Part shown: in pieces, positions 38,132-49,292 of the stretch
Position numbering within the stretch: the stretch's first letter is position 1
How the letters are laid out: each line of letters opens with the position of its first letter
Assembly: GCF_028476545.1 (NCBI RefSeq)
Contig: NW_026731827.1
Location: 1,410,001 to 1,474,000 of the forward strand
Length of the DNA stretch: 64,000 bases
Reading direction: 5' to 3'
Origin: Physella acuta
Lineage: Eukaryota > Mollusca > Gastropoda > Physidae
Position numbers and translations under genes: made by a program
Notes under the pieces: model-generated
Told to the model about the DNA's origin: nothing
Databases searched by the model: none
Seen by the model: only the letters and a program-made list of their open reading frames with translations

Positions 38132-41100
38132 GCTACGCTACTGAGCTCAGGCAATGTTTACATTTAGATAACTCAGTTTTAGAAAACAAGGTCACGCGTC
38201 TAAGACCATAGGACTGGTAACGCATTGATGAAACCCGTCTTATATATTACTTACTTCTATCCCCGCGGCAACGCGCGGGGACGGGCACGCTAGTCTTATA
38301 TAAATAATGAAAATTATTTCTACTAATTATTCAACAGCTGAAGGGGAGATAAGTAATAACTCTATCGGGTGGACTGGTGTTCCCCAATGGTGTTTAGAAA
38401 CCCTGGAGCCGAATGAATACATCACAAGCTATTGATAAGGTTCTAAACGTGGCCATAATAATTTGTCGCAACTGTCTATTTTAAATTAGGATGTAACACG
38501 ATTTTCTCTAATTTAATATTATTCCCTTTCGTCATTTTCTGCCACATGTATGACAACTACTAACTTATTTCGCGGGCCACAGACTTACGACCCTTGTCAA
38601 TGTCAGCAATATTTTTCAACAGTTCTCTTTATTTTAGCCTATAGTTAGGAACACAGTTTCATCATTCTCTTATGTTCTTCTAAGCTCGATGTTGAGCAAG
38701 CACAATTTCTCCTCATTTCTCATATCCACCGTCTTTGTTCGCATATAAGCAACTGACATGGAAGTTTAGTACGCAATTGCTACATATGTCCTTGGGGGGG
38801 GGGGGGGGGGGGCGCTGTGGCACTGCTTTCCATACAGCACAGCACTGTACATGGCATCGTTACTAGGACCGTATCCACCCTTGTATTTTATGCAAGCTAT
38901 AAATTCTGTCCGTCTTGTCTGGTTAAATCATTGAAATACAACGGTGTGATAGGATACATTTTCTGTAGGGAATAAATTGATGCTACACCTTACAGGTTTC
39001 CCTGTTCAGCCCTTTACAATGTGTTGAATGTAATACGCTTCATTTGATTAGCTGACGACACACGTTCATACAGTATAGAGAAAGATTGGCCCATGTGTCC
39101 TGGGCACTGAAGGGAAATGATGATAATGTTATAGAAAACTTAGATAGCACTTTGCTGGTTGTAGATACGTGCATTGTGTATAAAACTCAACTAGTCAGTT
39201 GAGCTTATCACCGTCGTATGAAGTGTGTATCACCATCGTATGTGTGTGTATCACCGTCGTATGTTTGTGTATCGCCGTCGTATGTTTGTGTATCACCGTC
39301 GTATGTTTGTGTATCACCGTCGTATGTTTGTGTATCGCCGTCGTATGTTTGTGTATCACCGTCGTATGTTTGTGTATCGCCGTCGTATGTGTGTGTGTAT
39401 CACCGTTGTATGTGTGTGTATCACCCTTGCATGTGTGTGTATCACCGTTGTATGTTTGTGTATCACCGTCGTATGTTTGTGTATCACCGTCGTATGTTTG
39501 TGTATCGCCGTCGTATGTTTGTGTATCACCGTTGTGTGTGTATCACCGTTTTATGTGTGTGTATCACCGTTCCTTCCTGGCTGATGTGTGTTGGCTGTTG
39601 CAGTTTTAAGTGTCACCAACTCTTCTGTTTGCATGTTATTGGAACGTTTGAATGTGTACACTGAAACAAATAAACCTAGGCCTACCCGACTAAAATGTAG
39701 TGACTTTAAAAAAAAAAATTAAAAAAAAACTTTACCAATGTAGTTCTATTGAGTGCACTGAAATTTAATAATAAATCAGTGCTGTACTTTTAAAAAGCAC
39801 GTTTTTAGTGCACTTTCAAGATTATTATTATAAGGATTTTAAGGGGTCGGCGTGGTCGAGTCGGTATTGCTAAACCGAAAAGTCTCGAGTTCGAACCCTC
39901 GGGCAGATGAGGCTCATTAGCTGGGGACAGCCACTCTTCTAGGAGAGACAACTCCAAAATCAAACATCAGCCGCCATGTAGTTTGTTCTTGGTTGGACAA
40001 AGGCTATGGAAGCAAATCCAAAAAGAAAAGCAGGCTGAAATCGGAGTCAATGGCCTCAATGGCTTATAACCAGTTGACACGTATCCTTAATTGTGATGGA
40101 GGCGTGTTCGAGTCGGCAAAAAGCTCATGGTTGATAAATTCGAAAAAAATCTCGATTTCAAACCATCTGGCAGATAAGGCTCGATCCCTTCCAACACTAA
40201 AAATTAACAACGAAGAAGAAGAAGAAGAAGAAGGATTTTATATTTGGTTTATTTTCTACTTTTTATTAATTATAACTATTAAAATTCGATAGTTATAAAA
40301 AAAAAACAATTAGAACATATTAAGTAGATTTTTATCTCATTCTTGACAACAGCATATGAAAGGATGGTGTAGTCAAGCACTATGCCCAGCCGCTTTTACT
40401 TTCCCAAACTTGAATCGGGTACCCATCAGTGCTGGACGGACTCAGGGAAGTCCGAGATCCGAACTGGTGACAGTCGTGTTACCGATCTACCACTCGACCA
40501 CCCCGTCCATTTAAAAAAAACATTGGTACTTCACACTTTTCGTATTCCCAGCATACTTGAAAATGTCGACGCCACATTATGGTCTACTACTAAAAATATT
40601 AGCTTTAACCCCCGATCAGTAGTTCCCGCTGAGATCTCTAACGTGCGTGTGGCTCTCGCGAGAGTTCAGCGGATAGATGGACAATCTTTGTTTCCTGTAT
40701 CAACAGGATGTGAGAACCTAGACAGCGGTGTTGGTGTCTACGCCTCTGACCCCGACGCCTACACGACATTTGCTCCACTTCTGAACGGCGTCATCAAGGA
40801 CTACCACAAGGTGTCTGAACTCAAACACCCCAAGCCAGACTTTGGTGATGTTGACAAGCTTGACTTCGGTGACCTTGACCCATCCGGCAACTTGATCGTG
40901 TCCACTCGTGTCCGTGTTGGCCGCAGCCATGACAGTTTTGGATTCCCCCCAGTACTCAAGCTCGAGGTAAACATTCGTTAGTCGCCAGACAGCATACTAA
41001 ACCCTATTGCCCTAATTGTCTCATAGCCCCAAACTTCACACTAAACTCTATTGCCCCCATCGTCTCAACACCCCAGACATCATACATTGCCCCCATTGCC

Positions 41101-42343
41101 ACAAAACTTAATTACTGTTAGAACGGCCACAAAAACGATACCTTCACACCTTTCCTAAAGGACCGTTTAGAGATGGAGAAGAGGTCAGTTGAAGCCCTTA
41201 ACAAACTGGACGGTGAGCTCAAGGGCACATACTACCCTCTGACTGGCATGACCAAGGAAACCCAGAAAAAATTGACTGACGATCATTTCCTCTTCAACGA
41301 CAGTGACAGGTCAGATAAGTTTAATTATGAAAAAGTTTTCTTGAAAATATACAACACGTAAATTTAACATCTATGTTTGTGTATTTACGAGCCTTAAAAA
41401 ACATCATTTCATTGCCTTTAAGAATACTTTTTGAATGTTCAGATTTTTGAGATCAGCTGGTGGTTACAACGACTGGCCCGCTGGCCGTGGTATCTTCTTC
41501 AACGACAACAAGACTTTCTTGGTCTGGGTCAATGAGGAGGATCACCTCAGGTTCATCTCCATGCAGAAGGGAGGTAACCTGCGGGAAGTCTACGTTAGAT
41601 TAGTTAAGGTATGGTTATCGGACTTGGTTTATTATAGCAGATACATTTATATATGTCATTCCCCTTGTGTAAATATATTTACTACAGTTTTTAAAGAATC
41701 TATAATTATATTTGTTCTTTTTATTTTATATAAATTTAAAAAAAAAAAACTTACTTAAAACACAAAAATAATAATTAACTCAGAAAATAATATGTGGAAA
41801 CATTCCTCCATTTCAGGCTGTCAAAGCCCTAGAGAGCAGTGGTCTCTCATTTGCTAAACGTGAAGGTCTTGGCTATTTGACTTTCTGCCCATCAAACTTA
41901 GGAACAACTCTCCGCGCTTCAGTGCACATCAAGATCCCAAAGCTGTCAGCCACACCTGACTTTAAGGCTTTCTGTGACAAATACAACATTCAGGCCAGAG
42001 GTCAGCAAGTATTCTTGTTACTCTATAATCAGAGTTCCAATGCAAATGAAGAATTTACTATTAATAATGTATTTTTTTTCATGTTTTTGTTTTAATTTAA
42101 AGACACTATAACTATAAAGAATTAACCATTGAATATAGAAAAGTATTTTAAACTATTTAAAAGATGGATTGGTTTTCTCTTTTCTTTGCAGGTATCCATG
42201 GTGAGCACACAGAATCTGTTGGTGGAGTCTATGATATTTCCAACAAGAGGAGATTAGGTTTGACAGAAATCCAGGCTATTCAAGAAATGCGCAGAGGTGT
42301 TGAAGCCGTCATTGCAGAGGAGAAGAAATTGTCTGGCGTTTGA
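34912..42343 (+). CDS. Arginine kinase gene B (exons 1c plus 2-6)
   Basis: Second AK. Exons 34912-35077, 40707-40966, 41161-41309, 41443-41608, 41817-42000, 42192-42343; all GT-AG with the same phases as gene A. The product is 358 residues with all hallmark motifs: [49 protein letters not shown]. Compared with body A it is a patchwork: exon 4, much of exons 3, 5 and 6, and the start of the 3' UTR are nearly identical, while the 5' parts of exons 2 and 3 and the end of exon 5 differ. The 5.6-kb first intron holds a SINE, a Helitron-like element and a dimeric SINE. It is converging with CFAP47. Confidence 0.9.
35155..35545. repeat. AGATCT/TCTAGA palindrome clusters
   Basis: Two swarms (35155-35240 and 35492-35540) of tandem AGATCTAGATCT-type sequence within the first intron of AK gene B, with further scattered sites to 35680. 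Confidence 0.85.
35735..35972 (+). mobile_element. tRNA-derived SINE family A
   Basis: The tRNA-like head has an A-box-like TGGCCTTGCAATGG segment, an anticodon-loop-like CTCCTAA and B-box GAGTTCGAATCC. The body is GATGGGTACCTAACTCACGT, then GGCGGCTGGGCATAGTG, then GCCGAGGTCATAGAA. It is not a functional tRNA because the acceptor stem does not close. Same family at 13298, 40361 (antisense) and probably 44868 (antisense). Confidence 0.8.
36690..37240 (+). repeat. Diverged direct repeats of 120-140 bp inside the Helitron-like element
   Basis: Copies centre on CGATTGCG(C/G)TT(T/C)GACGCCGT, then a GAAACTTT(G/A)GG(G/A)AGTTGA-like block, then AGGTTTCTG followed by A-, T- or G-runs. A 14-base poly-G run (37021-37034) sits in one copy. 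Confidence 0.6.
37798..38143. mobile_element. hAT-like MITE with internal minisatellite
   Basis: Starts CAGAGGCGTAGCG and ends CGCTACGCTACTG, imperfect inverted repeats of the CAG(N)GGCGTAGC type common in hAT elements. It is flanked by a perfect 8-bp duplication AGCTCAGG (37790-37797 and 38144-38151). The interior is about eight copies of a 25-29-bp unit (poly-C, then TCAAACTTTCGATTTGCA) and a 28-base poly-C near the right end. Confidence 0.9.
38300..39190. other. Gene-free intronic stretch
   Basis: AT-rich with one 20-base poly-G run at about 38793-38812; nothing else recognised. Confidence 0.5.
39205..39590. repeat. 21-bp minisatellite, about 18 copies
   Basis: Units of GTGTATCACCGTCGTATGTTT with TCACC/TCGCC alternation that suggests higher-order duplication. 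Divisible by three, producing open frames on the + strand without coding evidence. Confidence 0.97.
39842..40230 (+). mobile_element. Dimeric tRNA-derived SINE (family B) with 10-bp target duplication
   Basis: The first head is GGCGTGGTCGAGTCGGTATT with B-box GAGTTCGAACC at 39890-39903, followed by the family B body (AACTCCAAAATCAAACATCA, GGCTATGGAAGCAAATCC). A second, diverged head at about 40097-40165 has GGCGTGTTCGAGTCGG and GATTTCAAACC. The tail is (GAA)n. AAGGATTTTA flanks both sides (39832-39841 and 40231-40240), so the two heads inserted together. Confidence 0.85.
40361..40509 (-). mobile_element. SINE family A, antisense, 200 bp upstream of AK exon 2B
   Basis: The reverse complement reads GGGTGGTCGAGTGGTAGATC (A-box), CAGTTCGGATCTCGG (B-box-like), GATGGGTACCCGATTC and GCGGCTGGGCATAGTGC, matching 35735-35972. 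An open frame runs from it through to exon 2B, by chance. Confidence 0.8.
40707..40966 (+). CDS. AK body B exon 2
   Basis: Acceptor TCAACAG, as in body [19 protein letters not shown], then [14 protein letters not shown]. The 5' half carries many differences from A; the last 100 bases are almost identical at silent sites too. Confidence 0.95.
41161..41309 (+). CDS. AK body B exon 3
   Basis: [20 protein letters not shown] to DHFLFNDSD plus AG. The acceptor TTTCCTAAAG is weaker than usual. The first 50 bases differ from A, the rest nearly match. Confidence 0.95.
41443..41608 (+). CDS. AK body B exon 4
   Basis: [20 protein letters not shown] to VRLVK with NEEDHLR. The preceding TTGAATGTTCAG and following GTATGGTTATCGGACTTGG are shared with body A. 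Confidence 0.95.
41817..42000 (+). CDS. AK body B exon 5
   Basis: [33 protein letters not shown], then [20 protein letters not shown]. Phase 1 end. Confidence 0.95.
42192..42343 (+). CDS. AK body B exon 6 with stop
   Basis: [20 protein letters not shown] to [11 protein letters not shown] at 42341-42343. Confidence 0.95.
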
Positions 42344-42359
42344 TCAGTTGATCTTTTTA

Positions 42360-42369
42360 AATAAATAAA
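42360..42369 (+). terminator. Polyadenylation signals of AK gene B
   Basis: Two overlapping AATAAA hexamers at the same distance from the stop as in gene A. Confidence 0.6.
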
Positions 42370-44324
42370 AATATTTTTAAGGAAACCACAACTGTCAAAC
42401 CATTCAATCCCATTTCTTGTTTGACCTTGATTAGAATTTTAATTAATTGGCTACCAGTCCCCAAATTTAGGTAAGTGCATCCAATTTGTATTGGATTTGT
42501 GGATGTTAGATCACTCCCACAGTCCTTAGAATATTTGTCATTGTAAAGTATTAATAAAATCATGGATCCGGTTCATTTGGATTCCCTTTGTTAAAGCCCT
42601 TAGCGGTAGAACTGGTATATTAAAAAACAGCTTATAAAATGGCTGTTATTATCCAAGACAGCTTTTGTAATTTTTGCTAAACCACTTGATTCTGTGATAC
42701 AACAAAAAAAAGTAAAAACAAATTATTATGACTATTCTTTTATTTCTGTACTCCAAAGTAATAAAATATTTGAATAATCAACATAAAATTTACATTTGTT
42801 ATTCAATTTTTTAAAAATCTTTGTACATGATTTTTACCAGTTTTAGTTTGTTCGTTAAAAGTTTAAGTCAGTGTTGGTCAGTTTTCATCAAAAGTCAAGT
42901 CACACTCTTCATATAGTAGACCAATCTCCAGCACTGTACTTTGACATCTAGAAAACTAGTTTGCATTCAATATCCCAAGCACTTTTAACATTTTACATCA
43001 CTAGCATTTGAATCTATAACATTTATTTCTAAATTTCATCTTTTAAACCACAATGTTCTGCTATTGTATTTGAAGTTAGTTTCACAAAATGCTTTGTGGA
43101 GGATTTTGTTCCCCCCATTTACTTTGATGTTTACAGCTAAAGTGATCTAAACTTAAAAATTGTTAACATTCAATTACATTTCTAAAAATTAATGACTTGA
43201 ATATTTATACAATTATGGTTGTGGCTGTCTGTAAAAAGCAACAGACAATTTAAAAATAAATATTTTTATTTCATTATTTCCACTAGCAAACAGTCTTTTA
43301 ATGGAATGATTCATCACAGTAAATATATGTAACAAAAAATTTAAAATGCACCAAAAATTAATTTTAGAGCATATTAGTATGAGTTATTTACAATCATTTA
43401 AATTCATACTTAAATTTACATAACAAAACAGTAGTATACAGCCTATAATATTTGTTTGAAATCATAGCTTAAAAACTCAATTCTTTACTTGATAATTTCA
43501 AGTAAATAAGTTTAAAAAACAAAACTTAATTAAGTGACTTGAAAATTAAAATAATTTAACATTTAAAAAATATCTGGCAACTGCAGTACTCGCTATTTAA
43601 AACATCTAAATTTTAAAACATCTTGACCAAAACTTTTAACAATATTTTCAGAATGAAATTTCTAAATTGAAATACTTGATAGCACTGTGTTTCAAGTAAG
43701 GTTTAGAAAGTTGCTGGACTGTTGTGAAAATAATTCAAGCTCAATTCACACTTGAGCGGTATCTAAAGATATTAAACATCACATTTGCTCATCAAAGAGC
43801 CAATACCACTGAGTTTGACTCTTGGACAGGTACAATTTATCACAGTAGTGCAGGAAATATTAGAATTGTAAAATATATTGTATATAGTAAAATAATGTAT
43901 GTTCACAAATACTGCAGATGAGTAATGGAAAATTCAGTAAAACAAACTGTATACATGTTTTTAAAATACAACACATAAATAATTGTTATAATGTATGATT
44001 TCTATAAAATAGATATAATGCTTTTTTATTAGAAACTACCAATACTGGTTGTATAAAAGTCAATATAAATCAGCAGTCTTAATGTAAAATGTTTTAAAAA
44101 TAGTCGTTACACAACTGTAAGTCCACATGATTTATGAACTATTGGTATTATTCATGAATGAAATCTCATGGCTAACAAAAATGTTAAAAAGATGAAAGGG
44201 TTATCAATAGTTTTAGTAAATGAAAATATTTTAGGCTTACTAATTTTAAAAAAAAAGAGACTTCTGTGCCATATTAAATGATAAAATAAATATTTAACAC
44301 ACATTTGTAAAAAAAAGAAGGTAT
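42370..44324. other. Tail-to-tail intergenic region
   Basis: The first 420 bp align in blocks with the 3' flank of AK gene A. The remainder is AT-rich and must contain the CFAP47 3' UTR (minus strand). Several TTTATT sites could serve as its poly-A signal, but none is clearly best. Confidence 0.6.
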
Positions 44325-44576
44325 TTATGTATCCACTTCCATTGATTTATGTTGTGCCATATGTGCATAGTCAGCCTTTATTAAAGATGCACCTTTAATG
44401 GGTGAGGACACGGCTGTTGCGATAAGTTTCAAATTTTCTCGAATGTAGTTTTTCTTGGCTCGTTGCTTCTTAATGACAGCATGAGGTCCAGCTATGGGTG
44501 GGGCAGAGATCCCCCGAGGGGGGTGGTACTCTGGCAAGTCTCCTTTGATGTTATAGCTCCACTGCATGTCCTCAGT
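44325..44576 (-). CDS. CFAP47: CFAP47 last exon W28
   Basis: TEDMQWSYNIKGDLPEYHPP, then KKNYIRENLKLIATAVSSPI, KGASLIKAD and a short tail; TAA at 44325-44327. The TAVSSPIKG region is the conserved C-terminal signature of the family. Confidence 0.92.
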   Translation of the reverse strand, partial: TEDMQWSYNIKGDLPEYHPPRGISAPPIAGPHAVIKKQRAKKNYIRENLKLIATAVSSPIKGASLIKADYAHMAQHKSMEVDT

Positions 44577-47500
44577 CTGCTCAAATCAATTTTTTTTAAT
44601 TAATGGTCATTGACAGTCCAGGTTAAAATTAATCATTTTAATAAAGTTGTGTTTTCCTATTTCTATCATCGCATTATGGAAGAGATTGTGTGGTCAGTAC
44701 TATTGTTTAAAGTTAATTATTTTAATTTTGATGAAGTAGCGTTTACCTATGTCCATCACCTCATAATGAAGAGATTATGTGGTCAGTACTATCATTTAAA
44801 GTTAATTATTTTAATTTTGATGAAGTAGCGTTTACCTATGTCCATCACCTCATAATGAAGAGATTGTGTGGTCAGTACTATACCCAGCTGCCTTTAGATT
44901 GTCTAACCCATGTCTGTGATGGGTGGGACAGGGATACCATAAAGACTTGAGCCCATAACCAAACTTAAGTCTGTGAGGTTAGCAGTTATGTACACAACTG
45001 CTCAACCCTTAGCTATTTATTTTTGTGTTTAAATAAAAAAAATGTATCACTTGTTTCTTGTCCAGCTAAAACCTGATCCTTTTAACAAAAATCTCAACTT
45101 CAACTGTAAGCTTACATAATCATTACTAAATCCTTACAACCTGCATTCATAAACAGTTGATTCAAACTGTGATAAGTGTTTTAACTGTTACCTGGACAAT
45201 CAGTTTGGCATGATAAAGTTTGCCATAAAGCTGAGGCAGGAAGTCAATCACCAAAAGCGTTCCTCCAGTGTTAACTGGCATTAACTCCCCTGATTCTGGA
45301 TGTACAGTAAACTCTGGGTCACTTCCATTCTCAAAATATGCTCTAAATGGAGCAGGGTTTCTGAAATACAAATAAATAGATTTAAATGGAGCAGGGTTTC
45401 TGAAATACAAATAGATTTAAATGGAGCAGGGTTTCTAGAATTATAAATATATTTAAATAAAGCTGGGTTTTTAGAAATACAAATAAACAGAATTAAATAA
45501 AGTTGGTTTTCTGGAAACTCATATCAATTGTTTGATAATTATAAAATGGCTAACATCTTTAGGATGCCATTTTGTGGTAAAATTCAATTCCAGTGAAAAA
45601 TGTGATTACTGTTGGATTAGATAACTAATGATATTGTAGCATATGATATTCTTGCACTAAAAGAAAAGTACTATATTTAATTTTGATATTTAAATGCTAA
45701 AATTAATTAAGAAAACAGATTAACATTTTTTCTTGTGCTGTAAAAATGTGAACGTACTTTTGTTGTGATGTCAGTCTGAAGCCAACACTGGAGAGTTTGC
45801 TCAGTCCTGTAGCTTTGATTAAAATGTTGTCATCAACAGGTGGATCAGTGGCTGTAAACCTGAGTGGGAACCTCCACAAACCTCCTGTTGCTGCCTTGAT
45901 GTGAAGCTCCACTTGGTAACTTAAAAACACAAATTTAACTTCTGGCATTTGTTTTTAAGCAGAAGTTCAACCAAATAATTGTATCAACTTAAAATAGTCC
46001 AGAACTTGTAAAAATTATCTAATATAAAATTATACATTTAAAAAAAAAATTGATTAATATTTTGTATATTTTTTAACAGACATACATTTTAAAAATATTA
46101 AAATTGGAATTTTAAAAAAATCTATGCAAAGAAATTTCCTAGCCATATAGATTTCTCTATATTAGATTAATAAAAAAGCTTGATTGAAGGATTATTAAAA
46201 TTGTACCTTTTAAATTGATAAAAACTAATAATAAGTTCAAAAAAAATGTATCAACTTACTCCATTATCCTGGTGGGGAGGAACCTCATGTTAAAAATAAG
46301 AACAACAAGCCCAGTGCTTGGATCTCTGTAATGCCTGGTAAATTCCAGTTTGACAGCCCCTGTCAAGGCATCTCTTGCTTCTTTGTTAGGATATATAAGC
46401 TCATAACTGAACTCTTCGGCTGTGGCCATGGCTAGAAAATTTTAAATGTTCGTTAAAGAAACAACGTAGCCTATTTTTTTTTTTCAATTATTTTTTAAAT
46501 TGGTTTTACAAATTGACCTTTATTCATTCAGTAAAATAATACTTGAAAATAAATTTAACAAGAAAAGTTACTTAAAATATTGAACAAATAGAACAAAATA
46601 AACAGAAAGATAAAACCACATTTTTGTTAAAAAACTTTTTTCAGTTAAATGATCAAATTCCTTTTTCAAGTGAAAAAATATATTATTTAAAAATTAAAAA
46701 TTGTAAATTAAGAATGTTAATAAAACTGAGTCAATAATGTTATTAAATTCATTTATTAATAACTAGTATTGTGAATAAAGATAAATGATAAAAAATATGA
46801 CATCTCTTTTACATGTTATATAAATTTTAAATCATTTAGTTATATAAAGTGTTTGTAAAACCCTGGAATAAAAGTACCGGTGAGTGCTTTTCTTATAAAA
46901 GAACTATTTATAATACTATGTTTATTGCGTTCATACATTTTATACATAAGAACATTTAAATTTCCTTCGCAAGAGAACTACCCAAACAAAAGTTTATAAC
47001 CATGCTATAAATAGATGAAGTTGCTCACCAAATGATGTCAATATACAATGAATTTGTGAAATATTAAGAGCCAACTACATTTTACTAGACACTAATTGGG
47101 AAGTTCTAAAATGCTTCAGAGTCATGGACCAATATAGAAAATAATTTACTTAACAGAAAATAAATAATATGTAATGATTTAGCATTTTTACTACAATTTG
47201 CATTTTAAAAAATTGATTTAAATTTCTGAAATAACTTAATTTGACACAGTACTTGGTCAACTTTAAACATGACACACATTTTGGACAACATGACATACGA
47301 CATACTATTTGGGCAACATGACATATGACATACTATTTGGGCAACATGACATACTATTTGGGCAATATGACATACTATTTGGGCAACATGACATACTATT
47401 TGGGCAACATGACATATGACATACTATTTGGGCAACATGACATACTATTTGGGCAATATGACATACTATTTGGGCAACATGACATACTATTTGGGCAACT

Positions 47501-49218
47501 TACTATTGCCTACTACCACACCAGATGGGATCTGAGGTTTTTTGTCCTTGGGTGTCTTGGCTCTCAGGGTCAGTACGGGGCCAGACGTGCTACCAGGCGA
47601 CACCCCTGACAGTGTCACTTCCAGCCTCTGTTCAACCTGGTCCCTGGCCTGGCTCATTATCTGAGCTGAATGGCTGTCTTTGTTTTGTGAACTTTCGGCA
47701 ATACCAACAATTGGGTACAGCCATCGAATTTTATTGAGCCCTGTGCTTTCTGTGGACAGCTTATGCCTGCAAGAAAGAAAAATATTATTTTATTTATCTA
47801 AAAAAATCAGTAAATATCTAAAAAAAAAAAAAGTCAGTTAATATCTAAAACAAAAATTAGTAAATATCTAAAAAAAAAAACAAAAAAAAAATAAGAACAC
47901 ATTTATGTTGAAAGTTAACAAATCAAACAAAAATTTTAATTCTGTCAAAAATATCTTACAAGAAACGTACCCATAAGAATCTTGCGGTACGTATGGCCAC
48001 TGTTGACCGTCTTCCCTGCGCACCACTACAGTACAGAAACCTTTATAGTTAACTAGTTCAGTTGGAGCAAAGTATACAGGAATCTCTAGGGTTGACTTGG
48101 CCCCAACATGGATGTTGGAGGTGTGTTTCAATAAAAGTTTAAACGCTGAGCTTGGCTTTTGTATTCTCTCTAATGTCTTCTCTGTGCTCACGTCAGAATC
48201 TGTACAGTGATGTCATTATTAATTTTTAAAGTTGTGATGGAAATTTGTGAACAAAAAAATTCTTTTCCAAACAACTTATCAAAGCATTTTCAATGTTATC
48301 ATACAGGCTTAAGACACAAGCAACCTACAACATTTTTTAATTGATGAAAAAACATATTTAGTAAGAGACATCTATAAAACATCACATTGTTTATTCTACA
48401 TAGGTGTTTAGCCATCAGCATTAAGTTCATTAAACTATTTTTAACAATCTGTAAAGTAAAAACAATAATAACATATTTGTCAGTCCATCTGTGTTGTCAA
48501 ACATACCTGTGAACAGAATATCTGCCAAAATAGGAACGTCTGTTGGGTTCCTAAATGGAATGATGATTGTTGTGTTTGAGAATACAGCGCTAATGGCATT
48601 GATAGGTGGGTGTGGTCTAGGCAACAGACCAGTTCCAGAGGCAATAAACACCCAATCTCCATACTGCAATGTCAGGTCACAAATTTAAAAGGCAATGATG
48701 AGAACAGAATACTCAAAAAACTTCAGAATGCACATGGAAAAAGAAATAAAGTTCTTAAAACTGGATTAATAATAAATGAGATCGATTATTAATTTGAAAA
48801 AAAAAACTACTTGTATTATTTTTTTAAACTTTCTTTAAATCCTTTTTTTTTCTTTCAAAAAAATGATGTAAACAAGTTTGCTACTGCTACTGACCCTGTC
48901 ACTTCTGAATATGATCTTCCCAAGATGTTCTGTGTCCCCTAGAGATGTGGGCATGAAGCGGAGAGTGACTTCAGTTTTTCCTTTACCTTTAATGATGATG
49001 GCTTTATCTACCTCCCTCTCCAGAGTATAGTTGTTTGTATTTGTGATAACTGGTGTTAGCTCTAAAACCTCATTGGTTGGATTCTTTAAAGTTATTGTCT
49101 GATAGGTCCATCTGTACAAAAGCAGTAAAACCATTACATTAATTAAAGATGAAAACCTAATGTAATTAATAAATTTCTAAGGGCACAAGCATTTTTTAGG
49201 AGCTGATATAAGGTTAGC

Positions 49219-49292
<74 letters not shown>

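Larger units (their letters stand above)
36619..38293 (+). mobile_element. Probable non-autonomous Helitron
   Basis: The 3' end shows the hairpin CCCCGCGGCAACGCGCGGGG (38261-38280), then ten bases and terminal CTAG (38290-38293) followed by T, matching the Helitron CTRR-end rule. The left part begins TTATATATATAAAGCAATGT and runs into a GT-rich leader. It contains three to four diverged direct copies of a block with GATTGCGGTTCGACGCC and ATCGCCATCAAAGTCTGG. The left boundary is uncertain because the expected TC start is not evident. No Rep/helicase frame is present. A hAT MITE is nested at 37798-38143. Confidence 0.55.

Noticed and set aside
40382-40981. 199-codon frame fusing upstream sequence to AK exon 2B
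   Set aside because: The upstream part begins inside an antisense SINE and is not AK-like; the acceptor TCAACAG and phase match body A exactly, so exon 2B starts at 40707.
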